Position numbers and translations under genes: made by a program. From Cristatella mucedo (lineage: Eukaryota > Bryozoa > Phylactolaemata > Cristatellidae): a stretch of 64,000 nt of DNA. The notes beneath the pieces are model-generated. The model was not told the origin of the DNA, did no database searches, and worked only from the letters and a program-made list of their open reading frames with translations. Location: assembly GCA_009760855.2 (NCBI GenBank), contig WPIO01000190.1:378001-442000 (forward strand), in the 5' to 3' direction. Of the stretch, positions 33,360 through 44,412 are shown piece by piece (position 1 is the stretch's first letter; the number at the start of each line of letters is the position of its first letter).

Positions 33360-33720
33360 ACGGGGCACCTCTCGCCAACCTCAAGTCGTTCGGAGATCGT
33401 GTCTTCATTTCGTATGCTCACAAAGCCTGGGATGCATTGCCGACTAATAACACAATATCCCTCCTCCCAATTTAGCAACATTCAAAACATCGGAGAACCC
33501 ACTTTTTCCTCACAGCATTCGCCGAGTCCGTGCGAATTGTCCTTTATGCGCTCACGCGTAGCACGATACTGCGCCCGTTATCACTAGCCAATCGGTTTCC
33601 AGCTTCCTTTCCAGCATACGTAAAAGTTCGTAGAAAAAGATCTAGTCCTCTTATCCAACTGTCCTAATATTACTATTATTATCACTATTGTTATTATTCA
33701 GTCCGATGCGATCCTCTTAC
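33360..33720 (+). mobile_element. Degenerate LINE family A 3' fragment
   Basis: 'cctcaagtcgttcggagatc', 'cgtatgctcacaaagcctgg' and a tail 'aaaaagatctagtcctctta' with TTATTA repeats follow the family order. Confidence 0.6.
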
Positions 33721-34670
33721 TTGCGTCTTCGTTGCAGCATTCCCGGGTAATAATAACCGATCGGGTGCGAGTTGTAGCTATCGTCTATCTTTCCGCTGTC
33801 CAAAGCTGATGCGGCTATCAGTGGTCAAGTCACACGATGCATCGCTGCCGACTCGCGGCCGTCTGGAAATCCCCGAAATCTCGGCTGACAACCTGACTCC
33901 TGGCGCATTCGCAGCTTAAAGGACACGTGGGGCACGTGGGGCACGTGGGATTGTTTGCAGGCGGTCGCTGTGTCCGTAGCAGTCCTCCACAAATATTGCA
34001 AACTGATCGAGGGCGCTTGATTGTGTCACGAATGGTGAGGATTAGTGAGACGAGCAGCGTTTCTAGGCAGAACTAACTTTAGCTAAGCTCCACTTCACCA
34101 ATATCGTCAGAGAATTTTCACATCAGAGCGAGATGTCCGGATATGAGTAAATGATGGATATAAGGATGTGCGTGAACGATTCAACGACGGGAACTGAGCT
34201 TCCTCGGCGAGGAGCTGCAAATCAAAGCCACGAACCCGACTGACACTCAAAGGTTGACTGGCTGTGAATAAAAACAAGTTCAAGAAAAAATACGTGGCTA
34301 ACCATTAGCCGGATGAAGGTAGGCAAACGCTCCACATTGATATCCTAGCGTTAGAAGGAAATGGTAGTGGCTTCTTCGGAATTTAAATTTCATCCCCAAA
34401 ACCACACGCGTGAGCCACAAACAACCTCATTTTGAAAGACAAACTTAGCCGTGTGGCATGCGCAGTTGCTGCAATAGATAGCTATGCTAGAAGCTAGCTT
34501 CCCGAACCGGATATACGTCATCAGAAGTCACCCCAGAAAAGAAACAGAATTTTAAAATACGCGGCTTGCACGGGTTCTCTGTTTCCGAATCGGTCAACCC
34601 GAGTAGGCAAGTACAATGCATGAATTAACACAAAGAGGGCATATAACGCCACATGCAAAGATACGTAGCT
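33720..34670. other. Anonymous sequence
   Basis: The only structure noted is three CACGTG motifs at 33924, 33933 and 33942. Nothing coding was recognised. Confidence 0.4.
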
Positions 34671-34672
34671 GC

Positions 34673-34773
34673 ATATACAGTGTATACCTACAGCGTGTAC
34701 ACAAGTGTATACTTGCAGCGTGTACACAAGTGTATACCTGCAGCGTGTACACAAGATATGTGTACACGCTGCA
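34673..34773. repeat. 25-bp tandem repeat ending in a perfect hairpin
   Basis: 'cagcgtgtacacaagtgtat' plus 'acctg' starts at 34691, 34716 and 34741. The last copy runs into a 14-bp perfect inverted repeat (tgcagcgtgtacac / gtgtacacgctgca, 34739-34773, 7-nt loop). Confidence 0.85.
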
Positions 34774-34874
34774 CATACTTTTTAAGGTACGGTATACGTA
34801 CCGTATATGAACTGCATACAGATGTCCATACTTGCATGTGTAAACTCATGTCTGTATATACATGTACACTTACC

Positions 34875-35007
<133 letters not shown>

Positions 35008-35170
35008 CTGCACATATTGTGCATGCGTTTGAACGGGTATAGACTACGTACGACATTACGTACCAACCAATGCCTGTACGTCTTGGCGCCGTCTTGGCGT
35101 TTGCTACCGCTTAGCGTTGCTTTTAATCGTACATACGCGGTGCACGGTGCGCGAGGGATGCGCACTGATT

Positions 35171-35290
35171 GCAGCTTCTGCTGCTGCAGCTTCTGCTGCT
35201 GCAGCTTCTGCTGCTGCAGCTTCTGCTGCTGCAGCTTCTGCTGCTGCAGCTTCTGCTGCTGCAGCTTCTGCTGCTGCAGCTTCTGCTTCT
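35171..35290. repeat. 15-bp tandem repeat, about 8 copies
   Basis: The unit gcagcttctgctgct starts at 35171 and recurs every 15 bp. On the minus strand it reads as Glu-Ala-Ala-Ala-Ala repeats and inflates a 337-codon ORF. It lies outside the spliced exon at 35660-35544, so I treat it as non-coding. Confidence 0.85.
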
Positions 35291-35543
35291 GCTGCTGCTT
35301 CTACAGTTTCTCTTAGAGCCAACGCATCCGGCGCGTGAAGCGCATGATCCAGTCGCCCATCGAACGACGTCGAGTCTGCTGCCGCCGCTGCTGCCGCTGA
35401 TGCACAGCCTGTCCTCGCCCCCAGAGAGCAATCGGCCGATTGCTCGCCAGCGTGACCTCGCGTACGTCTGCTTCGGAAGAGCTGGGGCGGCGGCGGCGGG
35501 GCCCACTCGCGGCACGTCGCGCGTGCGCCTCGCGCGAGCTCAC

Positions 35544-35660
35544 GTGAGGACGCTGGTAGAAGCGCGAACGCGTGCCAGGCCAGCTGTCCACCCAGCAGTC
35601 GCCCATGCGCGGCACCCAGTGTGGCACCTCGCAGCGCGGGTTGACGTCGGTCGCCATGAG
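35544..35660 (-). CDS. Probable exon, possibly 5' part of the calpain-like gene
   Basis: A 117-nt phase-0 exon (acceptor ...gcccag, donor CAC|GTGAGC) encodes 39 residues including CEVPHWVPRMGDCWVDSWPG and RFYQRPH. The composition, with Cys and Trp and no low complexity, looks like real protein. Its 3' phase fits the calpain exon at 32755. It contains the letters GDCW, but the surrounding residues do not match the calpain active-site segment, so I regard that as coincidence. I do not recognise the domain. Confidence 0.45.
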
Positions 35661-36000
35661 CTGGGCATAGTCGACGTCCGCGGTCGCAGTGAACGGCGGA
35701 TATCCTTGCTACAACGCAAACGTCGCTCAGCACGAACGCTGCTGCATTGACGCGACGCGACGGCAACTTTCGTGGCTTAAGCACCCGTTCTGGCAGCGAG
35801 CGCATTCCGTGCGCGCGGCCTGTCCTACCCCCCCCCGCCCGCCACCACCATACTGCTCGCCACCCCGCAGCGTGAGGGCCGGTCTCGAAAGAGCGCGCCC
35901 GCCGCCCGCCGGCGCTCGTAATCCGCGGGTATGGATGGGTCGTTGTAGCGAGCGAGATGACTGCTCGAGGGGACTTCGCGGGGCGCGCCCCGCGGGTCAC

Positions 36001-36105
36001 CTTTTGGGGATCCACGTCATTCCAGCTGTACGCGCCGCAGCCGCTCCCTTCGTTCTCGAGGAATGCCACGAGCATGCCAACGTGCCATTGGTTGTCGGTC
36101 CTTTT
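36001..36105 (-). CDS. Probable exon, possibly 5' part of the calpain-like gene
   Basis: A 105-nt phase-0 exon (acceptor aattgcag|, donor AAAAG|GTGACC) encodes 35 residues with NQWHVGMLVAFLENEGSGCG and AYSWNDVDPQK. It splices in frame to the exon at 35660. No family was recognised. It could equally belong to a separate upstream gene. Confidence 0.45.
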
Positions 36106-36684
36106 CTGCAATTGCACGCCGGCGTCACGCAGCGCACCCGGGCGACCCTTTCGCGAGCGAGCGCTAGAAATGCGGCGCGCGCTACGCTGAGGCCACTACT
36201 TCCGCCGGCTCCCTCTGCGAACGAGCCAGAGCGACCAGCCAGCGCGCGCGTCTGCAGGTACTTCAGTAAATTCGTCGGAGGTCTTAGCAAGTAAAATAAA
36301 CAAAAAGCGTCTGCGGCCTTTCAAAAAGACCACTCCGCGACGCAACGCTGCAACTTGTGCGTCGCGGCGTGTTGCTGAGCATCGCTAAGGTTGGCACCTG
36401 GTCTGGAACGCAGACAAGGCTTCGACAGGCTTCGGGGAGCCACTCGATTGTCGTGGAATGTCATTTTATTACGTCACCGGAAGTCGTTTATACCTCGGCA
36501 AAATAGGAGTGCAGGCCATCGGGATTCATAATCTGTAGCTTCCATTAGCTATCTCGTCTAGTTTCTATTCCGGAAGCTCGTATGATCAGCACACGCGCAA
36601 AAGCAGACGCTCGACAATATCTTAAACGGTAATCTTTTTCTTAAGAGTGGAAGAAGGAAGCTGAAGTAAATCAAAGTTCGGCTG

Positions 36685-36845
36685 ACCCAGCAGCCTCATT
36701 TATAAAGTGGTAGAAGAGCCTTAGCGATCATCAACCCGCTTCGAGCAGGCAATAGAGGATTGTCTGCCGCAGGACTCGAACCCATGACCACAAGGCTTGC
36801 AAAGAATGAGCTAGCCTTACCCCTACGCTAAGACCTAGGGGGTGG
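36685..36845 (-). repeat. tRNA-derived SINE, family 1
   Basis: Reverse orientation: 'agcctcatttataaagtggt', 'agaagagccttagcgatcat', 'ctcgaacccatgaccacaag' and head 'cttacccctacgctaagacc'. Confidence 0.8.
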
Positions 36846-36849
36846 GTTT

Positions 36850-39800
36850 AAGATGCAAGCCTCACAGAAAAGTCAGCCTTACAAACAGGTTTACCTTCTA
36901 CTTGCTTTATTATCGATCTAGATCCAGAAGCTAAAGCAAAATATCCTTAATTGTGAATAGAAAAATTCCGCGTGTCCGTGTGATAATATTCTAGAATAAC
37001 CTTAGGTCTGGCGGAGCAGGAAGTAAGAACTGTCACTTTTTATTATCTAGCAGGAGATAGATACTGAATTGCAAAATTGGCAATCAATTTTCTCATAAAA
37101 TTTCGCATATTTGACTACTATAGGTGGCCGCTTCAATTTTGCTATTCAGACTCTCATTTGTATTCTGCACCTTTTGCTGGTTTTAGTGTTCACCTCAGCA
37201 TCATATTAGTTTTCGCTTTACAGATTGGACTCGGACTGCATATAAATAAATAAATAAATATATATATATATATATATATATATGCGCACACACAAAAACA
37301 CACATTTATATAAATTTATATGTATATATATATATACAGTATATGTGTGCCTGTATCAGTGTTGTGTTAGCTTGTAAATCATCGGCCTGCTTGATATTTC
37401 GCTTTTCCTGCTCGCCGCGCTATGTGCTGCAGAGCGTAATCGTGTTGCGATCATAGACATCAGCGAGAACGACAACCGACGATTCAGCAGAAATTTGAGA
37501 TTTGGACGCGGTTAACTATGAATTTCGGCCATCCTGACATTGGGTGCTGACATAAAGATTGCAAAGCGGTTTGCAAAACGCATATGTCTTAGCAATGTCA
37601 CAGATAACTAAACAATATATCAAAAATGGTCCTACAAACTGCATCGTTAAGTAAAATTTAATAATAGACCGGGTGATGCAGCTAAAGCTGCCGTAGTTTG
37701 CTCGCACGTTCGCGCTCTCATGCACCGGCGGTACTCTGGAGCCGTACTAGAGGTCAGAGTCCGAGCTTCGAATGACTCTAGTGGCATAAGCTTGCGTAGC
37801 TTGGTTAGCATGGCTACCCAATTTACCCCTCACCAGCGAGTGGGAGTTGACTTGCAAGTTGAGATTTCCCTTCACCAACTTGGTTAATGTGCATTGCCAC
37901 ATCATATTGAAGCCTGCGACTATGACAATGACGCGACGTAGAGTTTCGACTTCTTTCACGACTTACGCAACCTTAGAGCTTTCAAGGAACTTTAAACTGA
38001 ATATGCCTATATCAAGTATAAACTGTGTATATATACGTAAATATCAGGCTCACGTACAATAACACTTCAGTATCTATGTATATATTAATACATATGTATG
38101 TATACGCGCCGGAATATATTCACCGGTACGTATGGCAGTATATAAGGTATATACGAACCAGTATAATTTATGCAGGTAAGTCTAGGCAATAGTTGTGAAA
38201 CCCAGCTGCAATCAATCGGAGATCAATTTCAAAAATCAATTTACCTGACGCTGACACTTGGAGTTATAAGGGACATTTTTGGAAACGGAGCACGCTTCGT
38301 AATGTAATAATTATTATTTATATTATGGATAAACGTACTTGGCAGAAGTATTCTATAAGTTGATGACATTACATTTGATTATCAGTGTCTTATACCGTTC
38401 ATGTTGGCCAAGTAATGAACCTGTGCATGGCCAGCGCTCGCCTCGCGCCTGAAGCAGCCAGCGGTCAAACTTTCGAGACCAGATCAGAAGAGTCCGTTTC
38501 TGTCCAGCGCTACCTTATTCTTGTAGAGCTCTATACGCGCCCCTCTCCGAGTAACTTGTTTAATACCTGGGGGTGTATTCAAGCGGACTAGCAACACCTC
38601 CGCCACCTTTCGGTCACAGTAAAGTCGCAGAATCCTTCGTAATTCTAATTTCAAAGCTAGCACAAAGACCTTGCCTAAAAAGCCTCCGATCTAGTGACTT
38701 CTACGGTTTGGTCCAGAGGCATCCAGAGGCCCCTCACGCACCATTCGAATGCAGCCTACGAAATCCAGCTACTACCACAGAGCACAACTTTATTTAGCCG
38801 ATACTTGTACACGACTTATTCAAAGACGTTTATTCACAAGAACCCAAGCTCTTGAAGGGCAGCACGAGACGAACTACAGAGGGAATAGCAGCCAGCACTT
38901 AAAAGCCCGACTAAAGACGCGTTGCCATAGAGAGGCAACGCTGCTCTCGGTAGCGCGAAAATGCACGTCCGCCTGGCGCCCGGCGCGCGCGCGCGCGCAC
39001 ACACTCTTTACCACCACTTGTGAGCGTGCTCGGCGAGAAGTCCGCTAGCTATGGATTATAGCGCTACAGCAACGAATTCAAGCACCAGTGGCCGTACCGC
39101 TCGCCGCTCGTCGAAGAGGGGGGGAGCAGATCAGTGGCTGCAGATCAGCGCTCCGAGCGCTGATCTGCATTCGGCGCTTTAGCTAAAGCGCCGAAAGCAC
39201 GACGCCGACGCCGGATCGATTTGCAGCCGATCGCGGACCCTGCCTGCATGGTGGGGCCTCGACTCTACTGACCTTTGCAGCCATTCTTGGCGATTGAAAC
39301 CGGCGCCAGATTGTTTTGGCTAGCCCTAAACGACCTCAAACGGGCGTCACAATGAGTGACGAAACATCGCGGCATCGTGAGGTCAAGACGACGAGCCATT
39401 GAAATCATCCTCCGACGAGAAGCGAAACGATCGTCAAGCCGACGGCTGGCATCGCGCATGCGCAACTCGCCAAGCCCGAGGATGCCGATTCGGCGCGGCA
39501 ATCGTTAGCGGTTGCTCTGCGGTCGCGGGAGAAACGCTCCGAGATATTATACTAATTAGTTCAAGCTTGTGCGGCTCCGGAGCATTCGGAAAGTACCGTC
39601 TCCGGCTGGCTGACGGTTACGTCTAATGCTAGCTCAAGCTCTTCGTTCGGTCGATCGGATGATTTCGCGCAATTAACCGTCGCCGCATACGGCAGCGCAG
39701 TACGCGCGCCGACTGCCGCTGACCGACCGTAGCCGTCGCTCCGGTTGCCTCTCGGCTCGCTGTGTCGTTCCGATTCCGAAGCGGCACAGCGAGTCCTCCC

Positions 39801-40090
39801 AATCCTCCTCCTTCAGCTATCCGCTGCAGCGTAGCCCGTCAGAGAAAACAGCGGAGAAAACAGCTCAGGCCGAGCTGTCCGATCGCTTATCGGCACTCCT
39901 TGGAAATTATTTGTCATTAGTTGATAGTCACAAGAAGCCACGCTGAGCGCTCATTGTAGAAGCATAAAAAAAGAGCACGTCCGTGCTCAGCGATCGTCGA
40001 AGTAGACTCGAGCAGTTCTATCATCTCTGAAAAAACACAAGCTGTTGCGATACACATGATGTAAAGCAATTTCTAAAAGTTTTTATCAAA
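36850..40090. other. Gene-free stretch with minor repeats
   Basis: (TA)n lies at 37258-37283, a short (GC)n/(AC)n near 38980-39003, and two adjacent perfect hairpins at 39139-39195. The sequence is AT-rich to 38.4 kb and GC-rich from 38.9 to 39.9 kb. No exon was recognised. Confidence 0.4.
39139..39195. repeat. Two adjacent perfect hairpins
   Basis: Hairpin 1: 39139-39169, arms tgcagatcagcgct / agcgctgatctgca, 3-nt loop. Hairpin 2 starts at the next base: 39170-39195, arms ttcggcgcttta / taaagcgccgaa, 2-nt loop. Confidence 0.9.
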
Positions 40091-40104
40091 GTGGGTTTCA
40101 CGAA

Positions 40105-40630
40105 ACTTTGTGTAAATTGCTGTCACTCACTTTTAGGTCCTCTCATTTTTTTTTTGCTCCAGTCTACTTATCAGATCTACTCCCCCACCCGGCTAAGCAT
40201 CGCACAACCCGCTTTTAGGAATCTGATCGTTTACCTACACCTCGTAAAAACCTCAAATCCGTTGGACACCGTGCATTTAGTTCGTATGCTCCCAAAGCCT
40301 GGAACTCACTTCCGACTGGCGTCACGACATCCCCCAGATATGACATAAAAAGAAGCTACAAATACATCTATTTATCGCAGCATTTAGTGGATCCATGTGA
40401 TACGTCCATTGTGTGCTTTTGCTTGCTGACACTGTGCATGCTGCCACAACAACATTTGCAAGTTGGCCATGTGCATTTCACCCCTAACCATGTTACGCTT
40501 GTTGACATCAAGCGTGCGACCACTAACCATTCGATCGTGCTCCCGTTGCAACAAATCTAAGGGGTATCTAGTAAGAAATTGAGTCCTCTGAGGCCACTAT
40601 ACAGACGTATTATTATTATTATTATTCCAC
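40105..40630 (+). mobile_element. LINE family A 3' fragment
   Basis: 'gctgtcactcacttttaggt', 'cgtatgctcccaaagcctgg', 'ctgccacaacaacatttgca' and the tail 'agaaattgagtcctctgagg' end with TTATTATTATT. The coding part is frameshifted. Confidence 0.8.
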
Positions 40631-40634
40631 AAGC

Positions 40635-41285
40635 GACTGAATATAGCCATCACGTAGTTTTAAAATAATGAGCCAGAAGAAATGACTCGGATAGAAGCGT
40701 AAATTCGCATGTACCATGATATTGAACACGACCGGTTCATTCAGTGCATGTCGGCCGGCTAAGGTGAAGCAAGGCTCGCGTTTTTTGGAAAAGCTATTTA
40801 TTGCTACTGTAAACGGCTTACTTAGCAACCCGCGAAGCTCGACAGTACCGAGGGACCCAAACTTCGGAAAGACTAAAGTAAAGTGTGGGGATCCTGCCAC
40901 ATTTTCAGCTTACGAAGCAAGAATTGGTACTAATCCACAATTGCAGCATGGTTTCAAGTTTGTTAGTCTTTCTTTCATTGATCGACTGGATCGAGAGGAT
41001 CAGAGGAGATCTCCTACGAGTGTACGGCAGCGTCTGCGGCAGCGTTCTTTTCATCTTCTGTAGGGCTTTGTAGTATTGGCTGCGCTCTCTAGAGTTCGTG
41101 CATGGCAAACCTTCAAGAGCTTGGTTTTTGTACATTTCAGTCTTCTTAAAGTCGAGTGCTACTATCAGCCCACTAATTTGATGCTGAGTTACTAACAGAA
41201 ATTTAGCGACACATAAAAGGACCTCCGTTATTCTTTTAATTAACTGTTTTGTCTGGGTCTTTATAAAAAAAAAATATTAGAAACG
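40635..41285. other. Anonymous sequence
   Basis: The 115-codon plus-strand ORF at 40716-41063 and the overlapping minus ORF show no recognisable domain, and I do not call either a gene. Confidence 0.35.
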
Positions 41286-41289
41286 GAAG

Positions 41290-41900
41290 AAGAAACTGGA
41301 ATAGCACCTGCAGAAAACTAATTTGCTTTTCTAGGTACTTTACATTTACTGTAAGTAAAGCATTCCAGTATGATCTGTGATATCATGCACAGCGCTAACA
41401 CGCATAAGCACACAAATTGCAACTCACAGGGCCCAGCAAATAATGTGAGGAACTGGTACATTGTTAGCTTCCATTTAAATGTCGGAGAGTCAGGAGATGT
41501 TTTCACGTCAATCGGGAACGATATCTAGGCTTTGAAAGCGCAGGAACTCAAGACAAGGTCAGTATTTGAGGTTGACTTGAGGCAGGCGCAGCTAAATGGC
41601 TCAATGTAGGAGAGCGAAAGTGCTATGCTTGGCCTAATTACGAATTAGTTCGGATAGGCAGGCTGGTGCGAGAGAAGGAAGGCAGGACCAAAAAGGTTAG
41701 TGAAAAAACCCTGTGACGTAAGCTCGCTGCTTTATGGGAAGCCAGGGCAGGTCAGTGAGAAACAGTGCTGTAATGTGGCGACTGCGACGCTCGAGACAGA
41801 TAAGCCGTAGACAGATAAGCTGTAGAGTTTTAGATGAAAGACTCATGCATATAACATTTGTTTTACCGATTCCAAGGCGATCGCTAAGAAAGAGTGTTGT
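41290..41900 (-). mobile_element. Degenerate LINE family A fragment
   Basis: 'tgcttttctaggtactttac', 'catttaaatgtcggagagtc' and 'tgtaatgtggcgactgcgac' keep the order of family A on the minus strand, with many substitutions. It appears older than the copies at 42.5 and 44.4 kb. Confidence 0.65.
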
Positions 41901-41964
41901 GCATTAAGTTTTATGCGTTTTGAATCGCAGTTAGTGGCTCTACTTTGATGTAAATGAGCTTGTT

Positions 41965-42018
41965 CTTCTTTTGCATCCTTCCTTTGCATCCTTCCTTTGT
42001 ATCCTTCCTTTGTATCCA
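41965..42018. repeat. 13-bp tandem repeat, about 4 copies
   Basis: 'tttgcatccttcc' and its variant 'tttgtatccttcc' are repeated. Confidence 0.75.
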
Positions 42019-42544
42019 GGGCGACGCCGGAGAGACTCGACTGTAATGCGAGTGTTTAATCTACATTTGAATGTATCTCGCTAAGCTGTTGATATAAAAT
42101 TCGATTTCCAGGCGAACGCTCAGATAGCTTCCGGATTCTAATGCCTGTATTTGCTTACGAAATTTTCTCCCACACAATTCGGTCTTTGCGACGCCATTCA
42201 CTTCGTTAGTGTCACAGTGACACAGCTAGTTTCCAGCGATACCGCTAGACATAATGAGGTTCTTTGATGCTAGCGTGGTCGAATGCTTTTGAGTTAATTT
42301 CTGTCAGGCAAAGAGCTTCGTAGCATCGAAACCCGACGACGTTTGGAGCACCGACTCAGAGCCATCTTGTTTAACGGTTTCCTTTTTTTGGGTTAGCAAC
42401 AGTCGTCGTTGCGTCGTTCCGCGAGAGCCTGGAGACCTGCGGCGGCGGCGGCGGCGCTGGCTACGCTTACGCATCCCGTCCCTTATGCACACGCGTCGAA
42501 AGACGCGAGGGCGTCTTTCACACTGCCCGAGCTTTTGTGGATGG

Positions 42545-43320
42545 TAATAATAATAATAATGTACTTGATAAAGCGCCCTCAGAGAACTTAATCTTTTTCT
42601 AGGCGCTTTACATTTGCTGCAAAGGGAAATGCAATTTAATGGTAAGTAAAATCATGCTTGAAAAACAAACAAAATGAATGACATGGTTAGGGGTGACATG
42701 CACAGGGTCAGCATGCAAATGTTGTTAGTGGCAGCACGCACAGTGTCAGCACGCATAAGCACATGAAGGACGAATCACAGGGACCCACTAAATGCTGCCC
42801 TAAATAGGTGTGTTTTTAAGTTCCTTTTAAATGTGGTCAGGTCAGGGGATGTTCTGACGCAGGTCGGGAGGGAGTTCCAGGCTTTGGGAGCATACGAACT
42901 AAATGCATGGTCTCCAAAGGATTTAAGGTTTGTACGAGGTATTTCTAGACTGTTGGATTCCGAAAAGCGGGTGGCACGATGCTTTGCCTGATGGGGGAGT
43001 ATGTCGGAGAGATAGGCTGGAGCCATAGAATGAAGAGACCTAAAAGTGAGCGACAGAACCTTGAAGTCAATCCGTTGCTTGACTGGTAGCCAGTGCAGGT
43101 CGGCGAGAAGTGGAGTAATGTGGCAACTGCGACGCTCATGACAGACAAGCCTAGCTGCAGAGTTTTGCACCAGCTGCAATCGCGTGATCGCACATGCTGG
43201 TAGGCCAGTAAGAAGTGAGTTGCAGAAGTCGAGACGAGATGTCCCGAATGCATGTACCAACTTAGACGTGGTATCCTTATCTAAACAAGCCCGATGGTAG
43301 ACTTGACGTACCGGGTAGCT
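42545..43320 (-). mobile_element. LINE family A, best-preserved minus-strand 3' copy
   Basis: The minus-strand ORF 42775-43479 includes an uninterrupted LINE C-terminal part: HAFGTSRLDFCNSLLTGLPA, WLPVKQRIDFKVLSLTFRSL, YAPKAWNSLPTC and KTHLFRAAFSGSL. It is followed by an intact 3' UTR and (TAA)n tail. Upstream of about 43320 the sequence is not LINE-like. It is probably the youngest family A copy here. Confidence 0.85.
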
Positions 43321-43394
43321 GCGCTTGCGAACAGAATTCTTACTTGTTCCGCTGCTTTTGCTTAGGGCAGCGACCGTGGCTGTCGTCGGAGAAG

Positions 43395-43860
43395 TTTCCG
43401 GTAATGTAATGTAATGTTTCTCCGTTTGTAACTTCACAAAACCATAAAGACTAAGTGGGTGTAACGCATGTGAGAGCACTCACAGCCTAATCGGCTTTCG
43501 GTACGCATTCTGTGGCCAACAGACTCACGCAACAAAGAGAAAGTGGGAAGCATAGCAGAGTCGGGAGAGCAGCTGAGGTAGTGAGTAGCATAGAAATAGC
43601 AGCTCAGGACCACTGAAAAGGATGAGCCATAGTCGGCAGTAGGAGAGTAGTTGTCGTTGCGTAAGAATTGTGGAAGCGAGTTCCACAGTCTAGGACCTAA
43701 AGCTTCTGTCGCCAACGGTCTTTAAGCGGAGTGGAACAGCTAATTTATAGTCCACACAGGACCTGAGGGCGCGAGGAGGCTGAAACTGATGCAGCAGTTC
43801 AGCTAGGCATGGATGAGCTAAGCCGTGGCGGGCATTTGTGGGCCAGCTTGAGAACTTTGC
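43395..43860 (-). mobile_element. LINE family B 3' fragment
   Basis: The tail is three TAATG units at about 43401-43416. It is followed by the family 3' end and coding remnants (LWNSLPQFLRNDNYSPTADY). It lies about 75 bp from the family A copy, same orientation. Confidence 0.8.
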
Positions 43861-43949
43861 TCTGTGCCTCCCAGAGAGGCTCTCACTCTCTGAGAGCGAC
43901 AGAGCTTCATCTTCAATCGTTGCGGAGTATTTAACTTAGTAATACTATT

Positions 43950-44200
43950 AAAATAATAATAATTCATTTGTATAGCGCCCCAAGATAACTTAATCTTTAT
44001 TCAGGTGCTTTACATATGCCTCGGGGCTCAAGCCCACGACCTCAGCCAGACTTTGAACGGGGCTAGCACCTTAACTTGGACCGAACGTAATTATAATAAT
44101 CATAATAGGTCGTTTGTACATTGTCCCAAGATCACTAAATCTCTATCTAGGCGCTTTGCAACTTTCACTGTAAGAGCAGCAACAATCGTGAATTAACAGC
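43950..44200 (-). repeat. SINE family 2 copy and a second retroposon tail
   Basis: 43955-44075: 'ttgtatagcgccccaagata', 'tattcaggtgctttacatat', then 'ggctcaagcccacgacctca' (box B side). 44098-44190: another tail, 'gtcgtttgtacattgtccca' and 'ctctatctaggcgctttgca', without a clear head. Confidence 0.6.
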
Positions 44201-44412
44201 AAGCACGGTGTGATGCTTAGACAAGCATGTCTCAGGACTACCGATTATTATGACCACTGGCGCTGAGTACAGACGCTGAGTCATGAGCATGTAAGCACTC
44301 AAAGCATGCTATTCCGAAAGAAGACAAGGTCACTGGGGTATGGGGGCCGCTATGCAGAACATTCGCATCTTTAGCTAAGACTTGAAAAATGCTAAGTGAT
44401 TTCGTCGCCTCC

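Noticed and set aside
35583-35610. GDCW in the 35.6 kb exon as the calpain active-site Cys
   Set aside because: The flanking residues do not match the calpain segment, and the exon at 32.7 kb fits that position with correct spacing to the core.
35104-36117. 337-codon minus-strand ORF
   Set aside because: Its length comes from the 15-bp repeat and CCG-rich DNA; the two spliced exons in this interval use their own short frames.
40716-41063. 115-codon plus-strand ORF
   Set aside because: It has no recognisable domain, lies among LINE remains, and the opposite strand is also open.
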